Shown in pieces: positions 26,652 through 34,304 of a DNA stretch of 64,000 bases. Numbering within the stretch: position 1 is the stretch's first letter; each line of letters begins with the position of its first letter. Both the position numbers and the translations under genes were made by a program. The DNA is from Microbacterium sp. LWS13-1.2 (GTDB lineage: Bacteria; Actinomycetota; Actinomycetes; Actinomycetales; Microbacteriaceae): positions 3,162,001 through 3,226,000 of the forward strand of contig NZ_CP151632.1 of assembly GCF_040144835.1 (NCBI RefSeq). Reading direction: 5' to 3'. The notes below the pieces were generated by a model. That model searched no databases. It worked only from the letters and a program-made list of their open reading frames with translations, and was not told the origin of the DNA.

Positions 26652-27924
26652 ATGAGCCCGGTTGAGCCTGTTGATCCTCGTGTCCGTGTGGCGATCGCGC
26701 AGTGGCCGCCGGACGCGCCGCGCGGGTCGGTGGCGACGTTCTGCGTCGAGCACGGGATCTCGCGGAAGACGTTCTATGCGATCCGCAAACGGGCGGTTGA
26801 GGAGGGGCAGGCCGCGGCGCTCGAGCCCCGCTCGCGGTGCCCGAGGAACAGTCCGACGCAGATCACCGACGACGCAAAGACCCAGGCGCTCGCGGTGCGA
26901 GCTGCGTTGGAGTCGTCGGGTCTGGATCACGGACCGATCAGCGTGCACGACAAGATGCTCGCGCTCGGGATGGAGGCGCCCTCGATCGCGTCGCTGGCGC
27001 GGATCTTCCGCCAGACCGGGGTGGCGCGGGCAGAGGCCAAAGAAGAAGCCGCGGGCCGCGTTCCGCCGGTTCGTATATCCGGCGCCGAACGCGTGCTGGC
27101 AGCTCGACGCCGCAGAGTATGTCCTGGCCGGCGGTCGGCGGTGCGTGATCTTCCAGCTCTCGGACGACCATGCCCGCTATGCGGTCGCATCCCACGTCGC
27201 CTGGAGCGAGAACTCCGGCGACGCGATCGTGGTGTTCGACAAGGGCGTGGCCGCGCACGGGGTGCCGCAACGGCTGCTCACCGATAACGGCCTGGCGTTC
27301 AACCCGTCGCGTCGCGGCGTGGTCGGGCAGCTCGTCGCGCACGTCACCGCGCTCGGTGTCGAACCGATCACTGGCAAGCCCTACCGGCCGACCACGCAAG
27401 GCAAGAACGAGAGGTTCCACCAGACCTTGTTCCGCTACCTCGACAAGCAGTCCCTCGCCGGCACGCTCGCCCAACTGCAGGAGCAGATCGACCGGTTCGA
27501 CGTGATCTACAACACCGAACGACCACACCAGGCACTTCCCGGCCGGATCACGCCGCAACAGGCGTGGAACGCAACGCCGAAGGCCACTCCGCCCAGGCCC
27601 AAGCCGGACGCCGAGCGTCATGCCCTGCAGCTGCTGGGGCAACCCGCACCAGCCCCGCACCATCGAGTCGATGACGAGATCCGCGTCACCCGCATCGGGG
27701 ACAACGGCACGATCTACGCGCGCGGCACCAAGTTCCAGACCAGCCGCGCGCTGGCCGGCCAGCTCGCGCACGTGATCTACGACGACAACACGCTGACGAT
27801 CTTCGACGCCCGCGGCACCTTCATCATCGAGCACGCATGGCCGACACCCGGGACCGAGTACGTCGGCAGCGGCAACCCGCGCGGACCACGCCCTCGAACC
27901 CTCCCACTGTCACCGATGTCCTGA
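26652..27924 (+). pseudogene. IS481-family transposase, split by a frameshift
   Basis: The N-terminal part (26652 to about 27040) has HTH features (GSVATFCVEHGISRKTFYAI, RIFRQTGVAR). The catalytic part continues in the +1 frame from about 27045 to 27924, with DDE residues in CWQLDAAEYVLAGG, RLLTDNGLAFNPSRR and KNERFHQTLFRYLD. The switch falls in GCCAAAGAAGAAGCC. Family members are normally one ORF of about 400 aa, so this reads as an inactivating frameshift; programmed shifting at the A-rich stretch is an alternative. The stop lies inside the right inverted repeat. Confidence 0.78.
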
Positions 27925-27975
27925 GACATGAAGTGTCACCGATGTCCTGATGCAGAACTGTCACCGATGTCCTGA
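27908..27975. repeat. three direct repeats at the IS right end
   Basis: TGTCACCGATGTCCTGA occurs exactly at 27908-27924, 27934-27950 and 27959-27975, at 26- and 25-bp steps. The inverted form ACATCGGT occurs twice at the left end with 25-bp spacing. These look like multiple transposase-binding sites, or scars of nested insertions. Confidence 0.85.
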
Positions 27976-27990
27976 GACATCACACGAACC

Positions 27991-28157
27991 TGTACCAGGA
28001 CATCGGTGACACTTCGGGGTTCGTTGGTGGCGTCACTTCTCCTCTATTTGTGAGGGATGAGCCGCGCTGAGCCTGTCGATCCCCGTGTCCGTCTCGCGAT
28101 CGCACAGTGGCCGACCGACGCGCCGCGCGGGTCGGTGACGACGTTCTGCGCGGAGGG
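27991..28157 (+). mobile_element. left-end remnant of a second, related insertion sequence
   Basis: CCAGGACATCGGTGAC at 27995-28010 repeats the IS left end, and from ATG 28057 about 33 codons (MSRAEPVDPRVRLAIAQWPT, GSVTTFCAE) closely match the first residues of the neighbouring transposase with several substitutions. Homology stops near 28157, 29 bp before the end of the convergent LacI gene. It is a separate, diverged copy whose rest was deleted. Confidence 0.82.
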
Positions 28158-28185
28158 GACTGACGACACCGTGACGTGTCCGCAC

Positions 28186-29202
28186 CTATGGACGATGACC
28201 CGGGGGCGCGGTCGATTGCCTGATGATCAGATCGGTGGCGACCTCGACACTTCTGGCGGGGCGGCCATCATTGCGTGTGGCAGAGAGCATTTGAACCGCG
28301 AGGCGAGACATCTCGGCGAGCGGCTGGCGAACAGTCGTGAGTGCTGGGTATGTCCACACTGACTCGGGGACGTCATCGAATCCGACGACGCTCAGGTCGT
28401 CTGGCACCTGGATTCCACGTTCCCGCGCTGCCTTCAACACCCCGAGCGCTTGTTCGTCGTTCCCGGCGAAGATGGCGGTGGGTGGCTTGGGTAGATCCAG
28501 CATGACTCGACCCAGCCGCTCACCAGATGTGACGGTGAAGTCCCCGTGCGCTTGTAGTGTCGCATTCGTCTCGATTCCCGCCGCGTTCAGTGCTGCCAGG
28601 TACGCACCGTGCCGCGCCTTGCTGAAGAGCGAATTGGCGCCACCCGCGATCATTCCGATCCGACGGTGACCGAGGTCAAGAAGATGCTCCATTGCTTTGA
28701 GTGCGCCGCTCCAGTTCGCCGTGCTGACCGTCGGGAAGCCGTCGAGCGACGGGAGACGTGGTTCGATGAGCACCACGGGTCGGCTCGAGCCGACATTCAT
28801 GACTGCCTCATGCACGGCCTCGTCAGGGGACACAACGATAGAGCCGACAAGCGCCGCGGGGTAGTCGCGATGAATCCGTCGCCAAGCATTCGGGTCTCCA
28901 ACGGATGAGTTGGTCACCAACAAGCTGGCGCCCGCTCGGCTTGCGCTCGCCTGAACCCCATCGAGGAGGCCGAGAAGGAACGGGCTTCGCAGCGACTTGA
29001 CAACGAGCTGGATGAGTTCGTCGCGCGAACCCGCCATCTGCGTGGTGCGCCGCACGTAGCCGACCTGTTGCACCGCGTCCTCGACCCGACCGCGGATCTC
29101 ATCTGAGACTCGGTGCCGCCCGGTGAGTACTTTCGAGACGGTCGCTACCGACACGCCGGCCGCATGTGCGACATCCAGGATCGTCTTTCGCGGAGATTCC
29201 AT
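28186..29202 (-). CDS. LacI-family transcriptional regulator (arabinofuranoside locus)
   Basis: A 338-aa LacI/GalR regulator starting at minus-strand ATG 29202 (MESPRKTILDVAHAAGVS), the HTH being residues 7-27 and the effector domain carrying TAIFAGNDEQALGVLKAA and LSVVGFDDVPESVW. The frame is open further upstream but that part overlaps the control region. It is divergent from an ABC importer/GH51 operon, with two palindromic sites between them, so it probably represses that operon and itself. Its 3' end nearly touches the IS remnant but the reading frame looks complete. Confidence 0.92.
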   Translation of the reverse strand: MESPRKTILDVAHAAGVSVATVSKVLTGRHRVSDEIRGRVEDAVQQVGYVRRTTQMAGSRDELIQLVVKSLRSPFLLGLLDGVQASASRAGASLLVTNSSVGDPNAWRRIHRDYPAALVGSIVVSPDEAVHEAVMNVGSSRPVVLIEPRLPSLDGFPTVSTANWSGALKAMEHLLDLGHRRIGMIAGGANSLFSKARHGAYLAALNAAGIETNATLQAHGDFTVTSGERLGRVMLDLPKPPTAIFAGNDEQALGVLKAARERGIQVPDDLSVVGFDDVPESVWTYPALTTVRQPLAEMSRLAVQMLSATRNDGRPARSVEVATDLIIRQSTAPPGHRP

Positions 29203-29248
29203 CGCCTGGGAGTTTCCTGTACTGGACACAGAGCGAGAGTAGCAGAAA

Positions 29249-29327
29249 ATTTCGGGAAATAGTGATTGACAGCAACCGCAACTTCCAGCAAGCTTGTGGA
29301 AGCCAAGAAACGAAAATTTCCGGAAAG
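29249..29327 (+). promoter_or_regulatory. divergent control region with two palindromic operators
   Basis: AAATTTCGGGAAAT (core ATTTCGGGAAAT, 29249-29260) and AATTTCCGGAAAG (core TTTCCGGAAA, a perfect palindrome, 29317-29326) are related LacI-type sites with CG-rich centres, 67 bp apart. Between them is a perfect -35 TTGACA (29266-29271) for the importer operon, with CAAGCT 17 bp later as a weak -10. The first site also lies just upstream of a minus-strand -10 TACTCT (29241-29236), so autorepression of the regulator is plausible. Confidence 0.7.
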
Positions 29328-29442
29328 TCATAGAGGTGTGGACCTGCGGGTTCTGCTTCGTTGAGTCCGCTGCTGATCGGATCTTGAAAGGGTGGCCTAC
29401 GCGCAGAGTCATCACCTGTCATCACGATCAAAGGAGAAGTGA

Positions 29443-30687
29443 ATGAGACACACAGCAGTTGTCGCCGCGGCTGCCATCGTGGCCTGCACGCTTGCGATCT
29501 CGGGCTGCACCGCGAGCACCGAGGGAACGGACGAGGCGCAGACCACGATCAGTTACCTGTCATGGGAGAACCAAGAGGTCATGACGCCGATCATTGCCGC
29601 TTTTGAGGAGGCGCATCCGGAAATCACAGTCGAGGTCTCGTACGCGCCACCGGTGCAGGAGTACATCACCGCACTCCAGACCCGACTTCTTTCGGGAACC
29701 GCGCCGGACGTGTTCATGATGGCGGCAGAGAACAAGACCCAATTGATCGACGGTGGCTTCACTCTCGACCTGGCTGACGACGAGTTCACCGCAAAGGTCC
29801 CCGAGTTCAATCGGACAACCTACGGACGTGATGGGGCGGTGTACGGACTGTCGCTTGCCTCGTGGGGTGCAGGAGTGATGTACAACAAAGATCTACTCGC
29901 CGAGGTCGGGTATGACGGGCCGCCCGACACGTGGGACGAGTTCCTCGTTCTGTGTGAAGAGCTCCAGGCAGCGGGGATCACCCCGTTCTACGAGGCCATC
30001 GACGGACTTCCGATTGTTCTGGGTGCAATGCTCGGTGCACACAATGCGTCGATCGATGGAGCGATGGATGACGAGATCTTCGGTGGCGGTTCATCTTTTG
30101 AGGAGCAATGGACTCCGATAGTCGAAGAGTATGTGCGCTTGTACTCGGAAGGCGGGGTAACGCGCGACGTCGTCGGTCTGTCGCGTGACGAGGCCCAGAA
30201 CGAGTTCTACGCTGGCCGTGTTGCGATGACCATCGGTCGTCCGTGGATCATGGCGGCGGCGCGAGAGGCCGGTGGACCTGAGCTGGACTTCGAGGTGGTG
30301 AAGGTTCCTGCGGTCACGGGACTTGAGCCCTATCTGGCCGGGGCCGCAAGCCCCGCTTTTGCGATCAACGCTGCATCGGAGCACGTTGATGCGGCGAAGG
30401 TCTTCCTCACTTGGTTGGCGTCGGCAGAGGGCGCTCAGGTGTTCTCGGAGGCCAGCGGCCAGATCACCGTGACCGCTGACTTCGAGCCAACGCTCGATGC
30501 GGCCTTGGACCCGGTCGTGCCTGACATCCGTGCCGGCAACCTCTACCTTCCGCAGATCGCGTGGCAACGCGACGAAGATGCCCTCAACCAAGAGGCCATC
30601 GCGCAGGTGCAGTTGCTGGTCGCCGGGACAATCACCCCACAGCAGTTCACCCAGGCACTCGATGCCAGGCTGGCAGCCGGCTCTTGA
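29443..30687 (+). CDS. ABC sugar transporter substrate-binding lipoprotein
   Basis: A 414-aa SBP family 1 protein with a signal sequence and lipobox LAISGC (Cys about residue 22). ISYLSWENQEVMTPIIAAFEEAHPEI and RLLSGTAPDVFMMAAENKTQ are typical. AAGGAG precedes ATG 29443. It heads an operon with two permeases and an intracellular GH51 arabinofuranosidase, so the ligand is probably an L-arabinofuranosyl oligosaccharide. Confidence 0.92.
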   Translation: MRHTAVVAAAAIVACTLAISGCTASTEGTDEAQTTISYLSWENQEVMTPIIAAFEEAHPEITVEVSYAPPVQEYITALQTRLLSGTAPDVFMMAAENKTQLIDGGFTLDLADDEFTAKVPEFNRTTYGRDGAVYGLSLASWGAGVMYNKDLLAEVGYDGPPDTWDEFLVLCEELQAAGITPFYEAIDGLPIVLGAMLGAHNASIDGAMDDEIFGGGSSFEEQWTPIVEEYVRLYSEGGVTRDVVGLSRDEAQNEFYAGRVAMTIGRPWIMAAAREAGGPELDFEVVKVPAVTGLEPYLAGAASPAFAINAASEHVDAAKVFLTWLASAEGAQVFSEASGQITVTADFEPTLDAALDPVVPDIRAGNLYLPQIAWQRDEDALNQEAIAQVQLLVAGTITPQQFTQALDARLAAGS

Positions 30688-30748
30688 TTTGTCGCCGAGG
30701 GGTGTGGATTGATTCGCACCCCTCGGTCATTCCGGGGAAAGGTTCGCA

Positions 30749-31693
30749 ATGTCGCAGGTGCGTGCGCCGAGGCTCACCAGCACGGCTCCCAGAAGGCGTC
30801 GGTCGTTAGGCGGCGGTTGGCGTCAGGTCACGATCAGTCAGGCATTCCTTGTGCCGATGATCATCGCCTTCATGGTGCTGTTCGTTGTGCCGTTGGCTCA
30901 ATCGGTCTATTGGAGCTTCACCGACTTCAATGGATACTCCACCGAGTCTGAGTTCATCGGCTGGGCGAACTACATGACTCTGTTCACCGACCAATCCCTA
31001 CTGGCTGGATTGAGTTTCACGCTCCTCTTTGCGATCGGCACTACGCTCGGGGTGACTGTTATTGCCATTCCGCTCGCTGTTGCCCTCAATCGTCCGTTCT
31101 TCGGCCGCAATTTCGCGCGCTCTGTGTTCTTCTTCCCTGCAGTGCCCAGCATGCTCGTTTTGGGTCTGGTGTGGACGTACATCTTGTCTCCACTGGGCAC
31201 GGGTGCCCTGAACAGCATCCTCAACACGGTCGCGGGTGTCGGGCCATTCCCTTGGCTCGCGGACCCGGCGCTGGCCCAGTTCTCGGTCATTATGGTCGGG
31301 ATATGGGGGCTGGCTGGCTGGCATGCAGTTCTGTACCTTGCGTACCTGCAATCGATCCCCGCCGAGTACTACGAGGTCTCCATGATCGACGGGGCCACCA
31401 GCTGGCAACAGTTCTGGGGGATCACTCTTCCGCTGCTAACTCCGGCGGTCGTGATCAGCCAGTTCTTGCTTCTGACGCATGGACTCAAGATCTTTGACCT
31501 TCCATTTGCGCTCACTGGCGGGGGACCCGGATTCGCTACCCGCACGATCACCCAGTCCATCATCATCACCGGCGTTGGGCAGGGTCGCTATGGTCTCGCT
31601 TCAGCTCTCGCGGTTGTCTTCACCGTGATTGTCGCGATCCTCGCGATGTCGCAACTCGCCCTTATGCGCCACCTGGAGAGGAGGGCGTCGTGA
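30749..31693 (+). CDS. ABC sugar transporter permease (MalF type)
   Basis: A 314-aa permease with about six spans and EAA loop YYEVSMIDGATSWQQFWGIT near residue 205. GGGGAAAGG lies upstream of ATG 30749. It partners the next gene; no ATPase is encoded nearby. Confidence 0.92.
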   Translation: MSQVRAPRLTSTAPRRRRSLGGGWRQVTISQAFLVPMIIAFMVLFVVPLAQSVYWSFTDFNGYSTESEFIGWANYMTLFTDQSLLAGLSFTLLFAIGTTLGVTVIAIPLAVALNRPFFGRNFARSVFFFPAVPSMLVLGLVWTYILSPLGTGALNSILNTVAGVGPFPWLADPALAQFSVIMVGIWGLAGWHAVLYLAYLQSIPAEYYEVSMIDGATSWQQFWGITLPLLTPAVVISQFLLLTHGLKIFDLPFALTGGGPGFATRTITQSIIITGVGQGRYGLASALAVVFTVIVAILAMSQLALMRHLERRAS

Positions 31694-32514
31694 GGATCAA
31701 GAAACAACGCCGCATCCTTCGTTCGGTGATCATGCTGTTGTTGGCATGCATCGTCGGGTTTCCGCTGTATTACGTCTTTGTCAACACCTTCAAGACGCAA
31801 CGCGAGGTCGTTGAGAACCCACTCGCATTGCCGCAGTCCTTCTACCTCGGCAATTACATCGACGTTGTCCGCGAAGTTCCCCTTGCGCAGAGCTTCGGCA
31901 ACACGCTTTATGTCACGGCAGTCGCTGTGACCGTGCAACTACTTATAGGGGCCATGGCCGCGTACGCCATGGTCATGCGGCGCTCCACGTTCAACCGAGT
32001 TCTGGAAGCAGCACTGCTCTTTGCGTTTGTCGTTCCCGCCCAATCGACGCTGATTCCGCTCTACCGGATCCTCGTCGGAGCTGGACTCGTCGATGACCTC
32101 AATGGACTCGTGGCGATGTACACCGCAGGTTCGGTCTTCTGTTACTTCCTCATTCAGGGTTATATGCGAACTCTTCCCTTTGAGGTGATCGAGGCCGCGC
32201 GGATCGATGGTGCGGGGCCTACTCGCATCTTTTGGTCGATCGTCTTGCCGCTGATTCGACCAATACTCGTGACGGTTGGCGTTTTTCAAACGATGTGGGT
32301 GTGGAACGACTTCGTCTTCCCGACGGTCTTCATCTCCTCCCCCAGCAAGCAGACCATCGTGCAGCAGATCTATTCGTCAGTGGGAGAGTTCGCGACGGAT
32401 TGGCCGTCGTTCATGACCCTTACTGTCATCGCCCTCATCCCGATGGTGATCTTCTTCATCTTCGCTCAGCGCCACATTGTGAGCGGGCTACTCGCCGGCT
32501 CGACGAAGGGCTGA
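31690..32514 (+). CDS. ABC sugar transporter permease (MalG type)
   Basis: A 274-aa permease with EAA loop FEVIEAARIDGAGPTRIFWS near residue 165. GTG 31690 overlaps the previous stop by four bases. It completes the importer and is followed after 68 nt by the arabinofuranosidase. Confidence 0.92.
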   Translation: MRIKKQRRILRSVIMLLLACIVGFPLYYVFVNTFKTQREVVENPLALPQSFYLGNYIDVVREVPLAQSFGNTLYVTAVAVTVQLLIGAMAAYAMVMRRSTFNRVLEAALLFAFVVPAQSTLIPLYRILVGAGLVDDLNGLVAMYTAGSVFCYFLIQGYMRTLPFEVIEAARIDGAGPTRIFWSIVLPLIRPILVTVGVFQTMWVWNDFVFPTVFISSPSKQTIVQQIYSSVGEFATDWPSFMTLTVIALIPMVIFFIFAQRHIVSGLLAGSTKG

Positions 32515-32582
32515 TCGACGCCCACGACCGGAACCGCCTCACCGTAGCTCGCCGCACATCACGACCGCAAGGACACAAGATC

Positions 32583-34139
32583 ATGACAACTACTCACACC
32601 CGCGCCGTCATCGACCTGGATGTGACCGGACCGACAATCAGTCGCCACCTCTACGGCCACTTCGCCGAGCACCTCGGACGCTGCATCTACGGGGGATTCT
32701 GGGTCGGCGAGGACTCTGAGGTCCCCAACGTTCGAGGCATCCGACTCGACATCGTGGAGGCGCTCAAGCAGATTCGCATTCCCAACCTGCGCTGGCCGGG
32801 AGGGTGTTTCGCGGACGAATATCACTGGAGGGACGGCATCGGGCCTCGCGGGGAGCGACCTCGAATGGTCAACTCCCACTGGGGTGACGTGGTCGAGGAC
32901 AATTCGTTCGGTACACACGAATTCCTTGACCTCTGCGATCTGCTCGGCGCCGCGCCCTACGTCAACGGCAACGTCGGCTCGGGAACCGTTCGCGAGATGA
33001 GCGAATGGGTCGAGTATCTGACGCGCGATGACGACTCACCCATGGCAAGCCTGCGGCGCTCCCACGGGCGCGACGAGGCATGGAGGATCCCCTTCTGGGG
33101 CATCGGAAATGAAGCCTGGGGATGTGGCGGCCGCATGCGTGACGAACACTACGCAGACCTCGCACGCCAGTACGCGACGTACCTGCGAGACCACGGAGAT
33201 AACAAGCTCTACAGGATTGCGGCCGGAGCACGTGACGACGACTACTCGTGGACGGAGACGCTGATGAAATCGATCAGCTGTAACGGCTGCGGGGATGGCC
33301 CGAACAGTCCCTACCAGGCGATCTCGTTCCACTTCTACACAATTCCCGTGCCCCGGGATTCCGTAGGAAGCGCCGTCGACTTCACTCTTGACGAGTACTA
33401 CTCCACGATGGTTGAGGCGCAGCGCGCTGAGGAGATCATTCGCCGACACTCCGCCGTCATGGACGTCTACGACCCCGCCAAGACCATTGGGTTGGTGTTC
33501 GACGAGTGGGGAACATGGCACGGCACAGAAGAAGGCACGAACCCGGGCTTCCTGTACCAGCAGAACACGATGCGCGACGCTCTGGTCGCGAGTGTTCACT
33601 TCGATGGGTTTCACGCGAACGCTGAGCGATTGGTCATGGCGAACATCGCACAGACTGTGAACGTCTTGCAGGCGATGGTGCTCACTGACCCTGAGACGAA
33701 CTCGATGATTCTTACCCCGACCTATCACGTGTTTGCTATGAACGTTGCCCACCACGACGCGGCATCGCTCCGCGTGCATTTGGAGTCGGACACAGCTCGT
33801 CGGATCGTCGGGGACAAAGAGTTGCGGACGATCTCGGCGTCGGCATCGACCAAGGACGGGAAGGCACTTGTTTCGCTTAGCAACCTTGACGCCGTAACCC
33901 CCGCAACCGTCGAGCTCGACCTGCGCGGACGTAAGGTGGCATCCGCTGAGGCATCCATCCTCACCGGGGACTCGCCCCACGCTCGCAACACTTTCGAGCA
34001 ACCCGAAGCGGTGGCGGTGCGGAAGCACGTCCTTGAAGTTGGAACGTCGGACTTCGGTACTCGGGTTGTGGTCAAGGTTCCGCCGCACTCCTATGTCACG
34101 GTCAGCCTCACGCTAGGAGACCATTCCGGAAGTTGGTGA
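32583..34139 (+). CDS. abfA: GH51 alpha-L-arabinofuranosidase
   Basis: A 518-aa intracellular glycosidase. The N-terminal signature is YGHFAEHLGRCIYGGFWVGE, with LRWPGGCFADEYHW; the acid/base is Glu177 in WGIGNEAWGCGG and the nucleophile Glu308 in LVFDEWGTWHG; the C-terminal beta-sandwich ends SYVTVSL. No signal peptide, and length fits the family. It releases terminal alpha-L-arabinofuranose from arabinan, arabinoxylan or arabinogalactan oligosaccharides brought in by the preceding importer. Confidence 0.95.
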   Translation: MTTTHTRAVIDLDVTGPTISRHLYGHFAEHLGRCIYGGFWVGEDSEVPNVRGIRLDIVEALKQIRIPNLRWPGGCFADEYHWRDGIGPRGERPRMVNSHWGDVVEDNSFGTHEFLDLCDLLGAAPYVNGNVGSGTVREMSEWVEYLTRDDDSPMASLRRSHGRDEAWRIPFWGIGNEAWGCGGRMRDEHYADLARQYATYLRDHGDNKLYRIAAGARDDDYSWTETLMKSISCNGCGDGPNSPYQAISFHFYTIPVPRDSVGSAVDFTLDEYYSTMVEAQRAEEIIRRHSAVMDVYDPAKTIGLVFDEWGTWHGTEEGTNPGFLYQQNTMRDALVASVHFDGFHANAERLVMANIAQTVNVLQAMVLTDPETNSMILTPTYHVFAMNVAHHDAASLRVHLESDTARRIVGDKELRTISASASTKDGKALVSLSNLDAVTPATVELDLRGRKVASAEASILTGDSPHARNTFEQPEAVAVRKHVLEVGTSDFGTRVVVKVPPHSYVTVSLTLGDHSGSW

Positions 34140-34227
34140 CCACAGGCTCTGGCTCGACACCAGCTCCGGCTTCATGCAGTCTCCCGCTTCGTCCATCGCA
34201 CCTCGCCCGGAGCCCAGGAGCCGGGAC

Positions 34228-34265
34228 TTGGCAACGTTGTACAACGACGCTACTCTGAAATTCAG
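34228..34265 (+). promoter_or_regulatory. promoter and operator-like palindromes before the GH3 operon
   Basis: TTGGCA (34228-34233) and TACTCT (34251-34256) are spaced by 17 bp and match actinobacterial -35/-10 elements; the start would be near 34263. CAACGTTG (34232-34239), a perfect palindrome with central CG, overlaps the -35, and CTGAAATTCAG (34255-34265) covers the -10/start. No regulator gene lies in the operon, so an unlinked LacI protein may act here. Confidence 0.6.
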
Positions 34266-34304
34266 AATTGTTGTTATAGAGAACAAATGCGCGGAAGGTC
34301 GAGG

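Larger units (their letters stand above)
26556..27979 (+). mobile_element. IS481-type insertion sequence
   Basis: The left end TCATGTCTCAGGACATCGGT (26556-26575) is an exact inverted copy of 27912-27931 and an 18/20 copy of the sequence ending at 27982, so the right boundary is either 27931 or about 27979. The interior is filled by a DDE transposase. Subterminal repeats are present at both ends (ACATCGGT spaced 25 bp on the left, three direct repeats on the right). Only TCA flanks both outer ends, so no convincing target duplication was found. The element separates the uronate and arabinose loci. Confidence 0.8.

Noticed and set aside
27908..28010. Possible CRISPR array from the regularly spaced repeats
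   Set aside because: Only three direct repeats with 8-9-bp gaps, matching IS end sequence; no spacers of proper length and no cas genes.
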